Assembly: GCA_037127255.1 (NCBI GenBank)
Contig: JBANSL010000020.1
Coordinates: 49,761,098 to 49,825,097 of the forward strand
Length of the DNA: 64,000 bases
Origin: Persicaria tinctoria
Lineage: Eukaryota; Streptophyta; Magnoliopsida; Caryophyllales; Polygonaceae
Direction of reading: 5' to 3'
Made by a program: the position numbers and the translations under genes. The notes below the pieces were generated by a model, which saw only the letters and a program-made list of their open reading frames with translations, ran no database searches and was not told where the DNA came from. Positions 29,823-40,085 of this stretch are shown in pieces (the first letter of the stretch is position 1; every line of letters begins with the position of its first letter).

Positions 29823-31204
29823 TTAACGGTTAAGAATTGGTGTAGAATGAACACACATTCTATTCATTAGTAGAAGGGAATATATAGAGCGTACAATGAA
29901 CTGATGATGGAGAAGGTAGGGAGAGATTTACTCTAACCACCTTTGACTAATTCTAATCCTAAATAATGGAAATAATTAAACTAATCAAATCCTAAATAAT
30001 AATAATATAAATAACTATTATTTTCCTAATATACCCCCGCAGTTAAAGCGAGATGTATATCGAGACTGAAAACTGGATAAAAATGCTAATCGGAAGGATC
30101 TCTAGGCGGGGTTGTGTGAGATCTCCGTTCCAATTCCAAACCGGGGGTGCCATGGTTCAGGGAGCTGGTCCCGTACTCCCGTGGCTTAGTCCTGGCTGAG
30201 GAGGGTGTGAAAGCGACTGGCCCTCCTAGTGTCGGCTGTCCTGGGGTGGTTGTCGGAGCCTGCAAGCGTCGTCGGTCAGGCCACGCTCAGCATCAGGTGA
30301 CTGTTCCAGCCTCCAGGACCTCGACGGCGTCGATCGCGGCGACATCAGGTCCGAGAGAGGGAGTGTCAGGAGAGGCGAACCCGACGATTCAGCGACTGAA
30401 GATGATGGGGGAGGTACCGCCTCCGTCGATGGAGAGGATCCGGGCCTTGGCGGCGGCGGGAGTCATAGTTGTTGTTGAGCCATTGCTGCTCGAGCTTGGT
30501 GAAAATTTCGAGGGTGACTTTGTTGAGCTCCATTAAAGGATCAATCTTTGGGAGTTTCGGCAAAGGAAAAGATATGATCTAAGAAATTTAGCAATCAGTG
30601 TAAAGAGAAATTAAATAAAGATGAATGTGAGTTTGTACGGCCGAAGGCAAATTGAGTTTGCCTGAAGGCGGTTTTGTGTGGCCGATATGGGGTTTGGCCA
30701 ACGAAAGGCAGGAACAAAAGGCCGACATGGTTTTGGCCGAAATTTGGTTGGCAAAAGCCAAAATTTTGGTTAGTGTGGAAGGCAAGCGGAAGCGGTTTTG
30801 TAATGGCCAAAGCCAAATTTAGATTGCTCGGATGCGGTTTTGTGGTGGCCTAAGCCGTTGAATATGTTTCTTGGCAACATGCCGGAGCAATGGTTTGTGC
30901 CAAAAGTTGGAGCATAGTTGCCCGGAGGCGGAAATTGGAGGATCAAAGCCGTTAGGCTAAAAGCTCTGATATCATGTTAAGAATTGGTGTAGAATGAACA
31001 CACATTCTATTCATTAGTAGAAGGGAATATATAGAGCGTACACTGAACTGATGATGGAGAAGGTGGGGAGAGATTTACTCTAACCACCTTTGACTAATTC
31101 TAATCCTAAATAATGAAAATAATTAAACTAATCAAATCCTAAATAATAATAATATAAATAACTATTATTTTCCTAATAATAACTATTATTTTCCTAATAT
31201 TAAC
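29823..31204 (-). mobile_element. Small non-autonomous LTR retrotransposon (TRIM/LARD-like) with TTAAC duplication
   Basis: Two direct repeats of about 204 and 224 bp (29828-30031; 30976-31199) flank a 944-bp interior. On the minus strand the 5' LTR ends TTAACA at 30976, followed by TGATATCAGAGC (PBS with one change). A PPT (TGCGGGGGTA) lies at about 30033-30043 against the other LTR. The 5-bp target duplication TTAAC is at 29823-29827 and 31200-31204. The right LTR has an extra tandem 20-21 bp copy of ATAACTATTATTTTCCTAAT. The interior has no intact gag or pol. Confidence 0.88.
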
Positions 31205-31609
31205 ATCTTATAAATGATAAATCAGTAGATAAACAATTTCCATAGACTCTAGCATATTGTCACTGTTTATATGAAGATGTCTTGAGTGACATCTATAGCA
31301 ATGGTCTAATATTTGTTCCTCTCTCCGAGATGTTGAACTTGCCAATTGCCATCCTCCTGCACATGGTCTCAATCTTTTAGCAGTCAGCACCCATCATATT
31401 AAATCCAAGGTTTAGACTTGTGTTTACTGATGTTTCTGGATTGGCATCTCCACCGATGATTTGTTTGGTTACATGTGGGGCTAGGTGAGCCTGATGACTA
31501 ATTTCTTTTTGGTTGAGCCTGATGATTGTGTGTTCTAACGGTTTCGCTTTCGTAGTATTGACCCTCATGGGTCCAAGTAAACAAGAAGGCCCAGTATGTG
31601 TATATTATA
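31205..31609. other. Spacer, nothing recognised
   Basis: Short minus-strand open frames (31208-31568) have no recognised domain. Confidence 0.4.
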
Positions 31610-31831
31610 CTCCATCCGCTCAGTAAATTATGTCAATTTACTATTCATGCACGTTTTTTTAGGAGATAAAAACTATATAAAATATCTAGTTTTTTTTAAA
31701 TAATTTTTTAACAATTTCGTAGTTATTATTAATAAGTACAAATTTGTTAAAAAAAATTATAAAATAATGAATATTTATATAGTTTTTATCATTCTAAGGA
31801 AGTGTGTGTCTGTTTTGCCGAATGAAAAGAG
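31610..31831. mobile_element. Stowaway-like MITE
   Basis: TA on both sides, CTCCATCCG start, internal inverted blocks (ATAAAAACTATATAAAATAT and the complement). The right end (CCGAATGAAAAGAG) is somewhat decayed. Confidence 0.7.
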
Positions 31832-32030
31832 TATATAATATGAAAGGCAGTCCATGAATGATAGAAGCCTACCAAGAAAAAAAAAAGGTATTATGGGTAG
31901 TAAGGGGAATGGGCTTCATGTTGCAACTACGGCCCATCAAGATTCAAGACTATCAAGTGTAGTCGATACATAGATTTATAAAGTCCAATTTAGAGTTGCA
32001 AAACTTCATGGAAAATGAATATAAGAATTA

Positions 32031-32899
32031 GGCAAAATTGCAGAAAACTACCCTTTAAATAGGGCATTTTGCGAAAAACCACCCTTTAAAATGAAAATTG
32101 TAGAAAACCACCCTTTAAAACAGTTTTCTTTGCAAAGTCACACACATCACCCAATTTTCGTTAATTAAATGTTAAAGTGTGTGAAAATTTAATTATACCC
32201 CTTATTTTTATTATTAGTTTACTCAATTCAATTGATATTACTTGATATTTATCTTTTTGAATTTTTTTCAAAAGCAAAAAACACTATAAAATATCAAAAA
32301 AATATTTTTTTTTAAAAAAATAATTTAAAAACTCTACAAAAATTGATGTGTAATTTATGTTTTCTACATATAAAACATGTGTAATACTAGGGTTACTTGA
32401 AGAAAAAAAATAATTTTTAAAAAATAATGTTTCATATAGTTTTTATTATTCTAAAAATGTATGTGGAATAATGAACATATTTTTAGAATAATAAAAACTA
32501 TATGGAATATAATTTTTTAAAATTTTGTTTTCTTCAAGTATTCCTTTAGTAATATACACTTTTTAAAATATATAAAACATCAATTATATCTATTTTATAC
32601 TAATAAGTGTGAAATTATATATAAAAAAATGATATTTTATAAAAACAAATTACTTTTGAAAAAACCATGTTAAAAAGGTAAAAATTAATTAATACCAATT
32701 TGATAAAGTAAAATAATAATAAAAACAACGGATATAATTTATTTTTCACACACTTTAATATTCAATTAACGGAAATTTGGTGATGGGTGTGACTTTGCAA
32801 AGAAAACGGTTTTAAAGGGTGGTTTTCTGCAATTTTCATTTTAAGGGGTGATTTCACGCAAAACACCCTATTTAAAGGGTGGTTTTCTGCAATTTACCC
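32031..32899. mobile_element. Long-TIR Mutator-like MITE with 9-bp duplication
   Basis: Exact 9-bp target duplication TAAGAATTA (32022-32030; 32900-32908). TIRs of at least 150 bp begin GGCAAAATTGCAGAAAAC and (inverted) GGGTAAATTGCAGAAAAC, with repeated ACCACCCTTTAAA blocks and the TTTGCAAAGTCACAC segment in both arms. The AT-rich core has no gene. Confidence 0.92.
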
Positions 32900-32908
32900 T
32901 AAGAATTA

Positions 32909-33279
32909 CTCTCTAGTTGTAAAAATTATAAAGTCCAATTTAAATTTATAAAGTCCAATTTAGAGTTGCAAAAATTACTCTCTAGTTGTAAATTACCTAA
33001 AAGCATCCACTAAATATTAAAAATTTTACTTAATCACCCGTTAGAAATTTACACAAAATCACCCATTAAATAATTTGTTAACAAATCATCATCTGTAATA
33101 AAATTATGTCAAGGTTTTTTTGAAAAAATAAATCACCATCAGTTCTTAAATTTATTTCTAAAATAGAAAAGAAGTATTTGGATTTAATTTATAAGATTTA
33201 GTAATTAGATTTTTGGAATTAATAAGAATTATAATTTGGAATTTAATTTGATGGATTTAGAATTTGAATTTGTTTTGGA
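32909..33279. other. Spacer with short direct repeats
   Basis: TTATAAAGTCCAATTTAGAGTTGCAAAA occurs both left (about 31978) and right (about 32947) of the MULE MITE. Otherwise AT-rich, no gene. Confidence 0.5.
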
Positions 33280-33790
33280 ATAATGATATTATAGATGATG
33301 ATTTGCCTACTACGCGGATCGTTCCGAATCTGATGCGCGATCTCATCCCTATTGGCTGCTCGTCATCTGCGTCGGACGCATACAACAGGTCATCCTCATC
33401 ATGCCTTGCATCGTCAGGGTCGTCGTACGCTTCTCCTTCTTCACCGTCCTTGTATGCATGGGGAGTCATCTGCAGGGGTGTTCTACTGGAAGCGGGGGTC
33501 ATCATCTCCCACCATTACTGGGTCGTTCGTTGTTTGACGGATGTAGTTATGCAGGGCAAAGCATATGGCCACCTGCTTCACAATTGGATACTTGGGTACG
33601 TAGCTTGTGGAGGATCCTCCACTGGCTCTTAAGGACCCTGAAGGACCGCAAGAAAGAGTGTGGCTTGTTGAATGCTTCCTTTTCGCTTTTCGATGGCCCG
33701 ATAACGAACGTAGGATGATGGTACATGGTGTTGGAGTACGGAATCATGTATCCAACACGATTCGGATACCCCTTGTCGCACAAGTAGTAA
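33280..33790 (-). pseudogene. PIF/Harbinger transposase C-terminal fragment
   Basis: Minus-strand frames show the HARBI1-like nuclease end: C-D-K-G-Y-P-N near 33780, Y-H near 33720, N-K-P-H-S-F-L-R near 33665, then F-R-V-L-K-x-x-W-R-I-L, and in another frame F-A-L-H-N-Y-I-R near 33550, followed by an acidic tail (33257-33470). The segment that normally carries the last catalytic Glu (the I-E-R block between L-R and F-G-V-L-K) is missing, and at least one frameshift follows. The fragment abuts LINE sequence at about 33795. Confidence 0.8.
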
Positions 33791-33796
33791 AATCAA

Positions 33797-34381
33797 TTTG
33801 AGGATAGACTGTACTGGTGGCCGGACAGAGAATGGTGGTTTACAAAAGCTAGCCTACAAATTAATTATGTCTCACAACATAACGGATAATGACGAGAACT
33901 CGTGGATTTGGAAAGTCAATATCCCCCCTAAGGTAAAAAAACTTCCTTTGGAAACTAAGCCAACAAGGACTCCCAATAGCAAACCGACTCACCCAAAAGG
34001 GGGTCTCGGTCCCATCAACATGCAATTTATGTAACCATGCAACTGAAGACGATACACACCTCTTCATAGAATGTCAATACAATAGCATCCAATCTTTACT
34101 AACAACGGATATTCGCCAAACCATTAACAACATGATCGCGACATCACGAGAATTTAAGCCCATCTTAGCGGTACTCGGTAACAAACTAACGAAAATAGAT
34201 AAGGAAAAATTAGCTTTCACCTGGTGGACAACATGGTATGTTAGAAACCAAATTATATTTCGGCATGAACTACCACCATCAAAAGATGTCATCAAACAAA
34301 TAACCAACATGCACATGGCAAATTGGCGGAAAACAACCAACTATGAACAAAATATCAATGCGGATATAAACTATATACGTC
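33797..34381 (+). pseudogene. LINE 3' end: reverse-transcriptase zinc-binding (zf-RVT) region
   Basis: Plus-strand frames read D-R-L-Y-W-W, then W-I-W-K-V-N-I-P-P-K-V-K, then in a shifted frame C-N-L-C-N-H-A-T-E-D-D-T-H-L-F-I-E-C (34035-34070), and W-W-T-T-W-Y-V-R-N near 34225. This is the zf-RVT domain and tail of plant L1-type LINE ORF2. Frameshifts near 33840 and 33950 break it. The upstream part is cut at the Harbinger junction; the downstream part is cut by the CACTA end at 34382. Confidence 0.82.
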
Positions 34382-34640
34382 CACTAGTACAAAGATACCC
34401 TTTTATGACGTTTAAAAAACGCCATAAAAGTCATACCATAGCGTTTTTAAACGCCATACTCAAACGCCCTGGAAGGTGACACCATGCTTTTGGCCAATAT
34501 TTTATGGCGTTTGTCAAACGTCATAGAAAAGGAAATTCATGGCGTTTTATAAACGCCATGGTTCTTTTGAATAATATTAAAAAAAAAAACATATTCATAC
34601 AATCCATGGCGTTTTCGAAACGCCATGGAATTTCACTTAT
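34382..34640 (+). mobile_element. CACTA (En/Spm) element terminus with subterminal palindromes
   Basis: Starts CACTAGTACAAAGATACCC. Subterminal palindromes of the type ATGGCGTTT-N-AAACGCCAT lie at about 34404-34426, 34438-34457, 34503-34524, 34538-34560 and 34604-34628. These are the clustered repeats that CACTA transposases bind. The interior should lie to the right. I did not find the opposite end in the window. Confidence 0.75.
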
Positions 34641-34769
34641 TTAAAAAAAAATTAATAATTTCAAAATACACTGATGTGGCTTTCAAAGCCAATACCATTC
34701 TAAATACAAAAGTTTAGTTCCGTTCTACTAACTATGCAAATATTTGTCATTATCTACTAGGCAAATCCC

Positions 34770-35154
34770 ATCAGTTGCACTTGATTCTGCGATCAAGCTT
34801 GGCTACTAACACAGCCTTGTTGAATTCTTGTGTTGCTTGACCAGCAACCTCTTCACAACTACTTGTTGTCCATTTGGTAAAGTCGCCTATAAAAATGGAA
34901 GAATCAAATAAGTTTGATATACTACACTTGAGCTAGCTTTAGCTAGCCTTTAGAACATAATAAAGCCAAGAGATTTTGAATGTGCACATAAATATATCTA
35001 CTCAAAATGAAACTAGAGATTCTCACCTTACTATTCTTTGATTTTATTTTCGTTAGAGAAGTTGTATGTCGTAGCTTCAAGTGTTTCAAAGTCATATTGC
35101 AAGGAGTCCACAACGGATAAATCACTAATTGCCCCAAAGAGAGAACGATTGACC
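34770..35154 (-). pseudogene. Cysteine-rich receptor-like kinase (CRK) kinase-start fragment
   Basis: Two minus-strand exon scraps. The first (35154 to 35031) follows TTTTTCAG and reads S-L-Q-Y-D-F-E-T-L-E-A-T-T-Y-N-F-S-N-E-N-K-I, the juxtamembrane/kinase start of CRK-type kinases, then hits TAG where the Gly-rich loop should be. The second (34886 to 34770) follows TTTATAG and reads L-P-N-G-Q-Q-V-V-V-K-R-L (subdomain II Lys), then after a frameshift Q-A-T-Q-E-F-N-K-A-V-L-V-A-K-L-D. The rest of the kinase is absent. Lying just inside the CACTA terminus, it may be a host gene piece captured by that element. Confidence 0.72.
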
Positions 35155-35165
35155 CTGAAAAAGAT

Positions 35166-36299
35166 CATGATCAACAAATTAAACATACATTATTTTGTGA
35201 TTCAAAGATGGATCCTATGATTTTCTGAATTCGATCATTGTTTTAGGAAGATAATTAAGGTGGCTGATAAAATAGCTAAGTTAAGTTCTTAATCGAATGC
35301 AGGAGCCAGTAGGATGGTCTAAAACTCATAAATTGTCTAAACTACTTGCCATTAAAGAAAAGAAAAAGAAAAAGAAAGCAACATGATGTACATGCAGCTT
35401 AGGCATTTGGCAAACATGCATTTAAAAAAATGCATTTAAGGCTATTATCTGATAATCATAAATTACCTTAAAAAGCAAATCATAAATTACCTATTGAAGG
35501 AGATTCTCTGATAATCATAAATTACCTTAAAAAGCAAATCACATGTTGGGAAATCGAAATGACTATGTCAGATATTAAAACCCTATGTCAAGGGTGAGAG
35601 ATGTGTCTTTCTCTCACATATCCCGTGATGGCAACAGAGTGGTTGATAAGTTTGCATATCTTTACCGCTCTGTCAGGGGTCTCGACATTCATAACGACAT
35701 AGGTTTTCAGCACCTCATCCGTAAAGATGCTCTCGTGTAGGTTCTCCACCCAAATTTTTACCTAATCAAAAAAAAAAAAAAGGTTCTATAAAAGTGTGCT
35801 GACATTTTTCGTTTTAGAAAGTGGACTTAATAACCTGAATATGGATTTCTTGCTCTACTTGTACAAATTGTTATGGAGGATTGCTAGGCGGCGAGACCAA
35901 GCAGCTTTCTTCTTCGTCAAAACGCCCTCTGAAATATCATCGCTCTGTTCAAATTTTAGGAATGGCAAGTTGGAACCCTATACCCATTCGATCAAACACT
36001 TCATTTTATCCCGGATCTAGCGCTTTATTTTTTCGCCCGGGCTAATAGAACCAATCTATAGCAAGATACATTAGCGGGGTAATTAAAATGAATTTCATTA
36101 TTTCATAACTCCCTAGATCATCGATCAACTTCTAGCTGGTCCGATCCGGATCGATCTACTTAATTAACCATACGATCATACAACAATATATGAGAAAAAA
36201 ATAATCGAATTGAAACAACAAGAAATCAAAAGGTAACAAAAAAGGAATTGATGATCGAATACATAATAATGTATACAACCATGATCGATCATATACGGA
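35166..36299. other. Spacer with one unexplained minus-strand open stretch
   Basis: A direct repeat (TCTGATAATCATAAATTACC) occurs at 35446 and 35508. Minus strand 35765-35600 is open for about 54 codons (K-I-W-V-E-N-L-H-E-S-I-F) with no identifiable family. 36050-36299 is the likely 3' flank or UTR of the next gene. Confidence 0.4.
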
Positions 36300-37157
36300 T
36301 CAGGCGGGGCAGAAGAGGGTGCCGGGGCTAGACCTGTGGGTGGGGACCACAAAGTGGCGGAGCCGCCCTTCTTGCTCCTTCAAGTACCCCTCGCAGAGGA
36401 ACGCCTTCGAGAACTTATCCTCCACGGGGCGGTCCACGTCGTGGACCATGATGTCCGTCTCCACCGCGGGGCTCCTTCTGTTGCGTGCGAGGAGCCCCGC
36501 GGTGTAGATGGCGCTCATCCTACCGGGTGCCTCGTCGTGGTACCCGGTGGGGGCGTCGACCATGATGACGTCCCACTCGACCTCGTAGACTTCCTTGGGG
36601 AGCGTCTTGAGGGCGAGTGGGCAGGGGGACTCCCTGGGGTCCACCACAGTGGAGCAGGCGGTGGACCCGTGGGAGGACTGGAGGAGTTCGTCAGCGTGGC
36701 GGACCTTCGTGTCGTAGGTGACGTGGAGGGAGTCGATCGAGGGGAACCGCAACCGGATCTCCTCGATCCAGGCCGAGTCCTCCTCGAGGAAGAGGGTGCG
36801 GCCGCCGGGGTTGAGGGCAGCCCACATGAGGCTGTCGTGGCCGAGGCCGAAGACGAGGAAGTTGCAGGGCGATTTCCGGCGGAGGACGCGGTCGGTGACG
36901 GAGATCTCCATCAGCGTCTGCTGTGGGGTGGTGTTGGAGGTCACGTAGTGGATCAGCGTTTGGGACAGGGACGCCGGGAGGTTGTCGTTGCATATCCCCG
37001 ATTGCTGGTTCAGGAGGGGCCGCGGGGCGGCGTTGGGTGGGCCGGAGGGGCGGAGGATGAAAAAGAGGAAAATCAAGAAGAAGAAGCAGAAGCACGCCAG
37101 CCGGAGAGTGTAGCCTCGCCCGCTGCCGACGGCGTTAATCTGCCTGCCGATTGTCAT
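36300..37157 (-). CDS. Glucuronoxylan 4-O-methyltransferase (DUF579 family, GXM-like)
   Basis: 285 aa, single exon. It transfers a methyl group from S-adenosylmethionine to O-4 of glucuronic acid side chains on xylan in the Golgi, a step in secondary cell wall formation. Residues 17-36 are one hydrophobic membrane segment after a short basic N-terminus (type II Golgi anchor). The DUF579 domain runs about 67-283: L-I-H-Y-V-T-S-N-T-T-P-Q-Q (68-80), the nucleotide-binding N-F-L-V-F-G-L-G-H-D-S-L-M-W (99-112), F-L-E-E-D (123-127), D-V-I-M-V-D-A-P-T-G-Y-H-D-E-A-P-G-R-M (196-214), H-D-V-D-R-P-V-E-D (239-247). Length and motifs match GXM1-3 rather than the related IRX15 group, judged by memory of the family. 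No lesion. The ATG at 37157 begins right before the anchor. The antisense frame 36336-37184 is a GC-rich shadow. Confidence 0.95.
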   Translation of the reverse strand: MTIGRQINAVGSGRGYTLRLACFCFFFLIFLFFILRPSGPPNAAPRPLLNQQSGICNDNLPASLSQTLIHYVTSNTTPQQTLMEISVTDRVLRRKSPCNFLVFGLGHDSLMWAALNPGGRTLFLEEDSAWIEEIRLRFPSIDSLHVTYDTKVRHADELLQSSHGSTACSTVVDPRESPCPLALKTLPKEVYEVEWDVIMVDAPTGYHDEAPGRMSAIYTAGLLARNRRSPAVETDIMVHDVDRPVEDKFSKAFLCEGYLKEQEGRLRHFVVPTHRSSPGTLFCPA

Positions 37158-39758
37158 GATCGATCGATAAATGATGATTCTTAATTACTTAATTAAATTA
37201 GGAGGGAATCAGTTGGAGTGTTTTGGATGATTTGAACTCGATCTTGAATTTAAATGAATGGGCGGGGTGATGATCGACGGTGATGGGACGTGTGGGGGCG
37301 GAGCTAGCTAGGGAGAGGGGGTTATGGGGAAGGAGAGCTCAGCCATGGCGAGGGGGATATAAGGGAAAGTGGGAAGTTGGTGGGATGCAAGTCTTCAACC
37401 ATTACCATCACCATCACCAACTATATGACTTATTCTTTACTCCTTCCCATAAACCAAACCTAATTAAGGAGAGCAATCATTTTCTTAATTTTATATGCAA
37501 CCACCTATCATTACATCTTTCATTATTATATCCTTTTTTAATTTAATCATAATATATATATAGGATAACTTAATTATCACATACGGAGTATGATATGGAT
37601 TAGTAGCTAGCTAGATTAGCCTTAGCTCCTTTGCCCTAATATTAAGGATGTAAATTTTGTAATAGCTTTTGAAGACAAAATATGTATGAGTTGGGATATG
37701 TTGAAACTAGTAAGTGAAAAAGTTTGAGGTGAAAAATTCAATAACAAGATAATATTATTATTCCAATAACAAGACAATTAATGATAGCATGAATGAATTA
37801 GAGAGTACCGAACACCTACCTAACTAGGAGGTATTTTTATCGAAAATATGGTACACCTAATGAGCAAATTATGAAGCTAATTGTTTATCTTGTGAATGGG
37901 ATTGTTAATTCCATCGATATGTAGTGAATATGTAATTAGAAATTGGCACTTTAATATGCATATTTTATAGGTCAAATTCCAAAAAATCAACTCTTAATGA
38001 AATACACTATTTGAGTATTTGATATAAAATCACCCCTTGCGTCAACTGTTTTATACAAAACCACCTCTTAAATTAAAAATTCTAGATACCACCCTTAAAA
38101 GTTCGATGTTGACAAAATCCCAGTTCATCTCATGGCGATTCTCAAATGTTTTATCATTGATTTATTTGGTTTAAAGTCGGTTATCTTTGATTTAGTTGGT
38201 TCGAAATCTTCCCAAGTATTCATCCTTCACTTCTTGATCCTCTTTTCAAATGGAAAATGAAATTTGTTGAAAGACTATAGGTATGTATGGATGCAATTTT
38301 AGTAGTTAATAAACTAATAAAATTAAGAGATTAAATTATTAGATGTGTATGGTAGTTTAAAAGTGTGTTTTTAGATAAAAATGGATGTTTAAAAAAAAGC
38401 TTGTTTTGGTTGCTTCTTTTTTTTTTTTGTGTTTATTTGATTTGAAAGTACAAATATATCTTTAATACCAACCAAATAAACTCCACTTTTTACAAATAAA
38501 CTTTTTTTCACTCCATACGGTGTTTATATTTCACACAAATTTTTAATCTTATTTCAAACAAATTTTTAACTTTAACCTGTTTATAAATTTTAGTCATTTT
38601 TTCAACTCCGTCCCATACGGACCCAAACCTTCAAATATATTAAAAGTATAAGGGTAAAATCGTAATTTCATACATTTAATATCTTAACGAAAAAGGTGAG
38701 ATGAGTGGTTTTTATAACTAAATTGTCTATATGAGACTTATGAGTAACGTAGAAGAATGTAATGGGCCTAAAGCCCAAGCTGATGCAGCAAGCCCAGATG
38801 GGTAATTAGCTTCAATATCAGTTTGTTGGTTACAAATAAATATATTCACATTGTACCCTTATTTATTAATAAAATAAATTTTAAACAATTGCACACAAGT
38901 TTGTTTGTTTGTTTTTTTAATTGTTACACACACCGTAAATTCTGATTAATGAAATCTACGACCTCCAAATCAAGGTGTAGGTATACATTGGAAATCGAAA
39001 GCAAATCAGGGTTTAGGGCACCACGTTTATATGTACGTGCAGTGCACCCCTAAAGCCTTATTTGCGGTGTATTTAGTTTTCGCGTTTTATTTTTATGCAA
39101 CCACCTCTGTTTTCATCTGCTCACAAATTTATTGTTATAAACTCTTCAAACAACCATTGACATCAACCTCATCCCGTCTCTCTTCCAATCTAGTTTGATT
39201 TCGAGTATAGTCGACCTTTAAATTGGAGGGAGGGGGTGTTGGCAAAAAAAACCAACATCTCGATTAATTTTTTATTGTTTTGAATGGATTTTGTTGTGTT
39301 TAATTAGTTTTGTTGTTATTCTTGTCATATGAGTGTTGCATTTTCAAGATTCAGGTGGAGTTGTAGCGGGATGAAGGGAAACACGCTTGGTTGCCGAGGT
39401 CAAGCAAAATGCAATAACTCGGTTAAGTTCGCTAAGGTTATTCTATTACCTCGTAAAACATTGTCGAACTTATATTATAGGCTCGTATAATAATGTCTAG
39501 CTTATGTTATAGCCTCATTTATGTTTAATGAGTTCATGCTCGATTATTCGTGACATTGAAAACTCATGAAGGTTATCGAAAACCACCAGGTTCAAAGGAA
39601 AAAATCGAAAGCAAACCCCAAATATTATCACATTTCAACGAGAAAATTGCCAAAAACCGACCTACGTTTCCACAAGTAATATGATCATTCATCATTGAAA
39701 CACATATGGAGTGCTTAATGTACATTCAATCTTTAAACATCTAGTAGGTGATGAAACA
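37158..39758. other. Upstream flank of the methyltransferase gene, then AT-rich spacer
   Basis: The first few hundred bases should hold its promoter; I could not pick a certain TATA box. An ACCACC-type scrap at about 38030-38100 resembles the arms of the MULE MITE at 32031 but lacks an inverted partner. No gene recognised. Confidence 0.45.
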
Positions 39759-40019
39759 GATCGCAAGTGGAAACGGCCAGCAGAAGGATTGTTTAAGGTT
39801 AATTGTGATGCGACCGTTAGCGAGGTCCAAGGGAGCGGATGTGGGTTCATGGTGAGGGATGAGGACGGGCAGCTTTGCCTACTGGGTGCTCAGCATATAC
39901 AAGCCACAGGAGAGGTGGAAGTATCGGGGGCCGAGAGTGTGCTTTGAGCGCTAAGAGCATATACAAATGTGCTAAGGGCACATGGTTTGGGACTTCACGG
40001 TCAGTTGTGCCCCAGCTAA
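39759..40019 (+). pseudogene. RNase H-like (RVT_3) fragment
   Basis: The frame reads W-K-R-P-A-E-G-L-F-K-V-N-C-D-A-T-V, then G-S-G-C-G-F-M-V-R-D-E-D-G, then A-E-S-V-L followed by TGA (39945-39947) and A-L-R-A-Y in the same frame. This is the first half of an RVT_3 RNase H domain (catalytic N-C-D-A and R-D-x-x-G motifs), as found at the end of plant LINE-derived proteins. The in-frame TGA sits where the family usually has Trp. No other LINE part is adjacent. Confidence 0.75.
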
Positions 40020-40031
40020 CCGCAAAGTCGT

Positions 40032-40085
40032 GAATTCCCCTAAACACAACCCTCAACGGCTGCTGGGTTGTGTTGAGGGGAATTC
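40032..40085. repeat. Short hairpin, 21-bp arms
   Basis: GAATTCCCCTAAACACAACC followed by C (40032-40052) and its near-perfect inverted copy (40065-40085) are separated by 12 nt. One mismatch in the stem. Confidence 0.85.

Noticed and set aside
35600..35765. Minus-strand 54-codon open stretch as an RNA-binding protein exon
   Set aside because: No RNP motif could be found; left as unassigned.
36336..37184. 282-codon plus-strand open frame opposite the methyltransferase
   Set aside because: Exact antisense shadow of a GC-rich conserved gene; no domain.
37280..37546. 88-codon plus-strand frame upstream of the methyltransferase
   Set aside because: Low-complexity His and Leu runs, no domain, lies in the probable promoter region.
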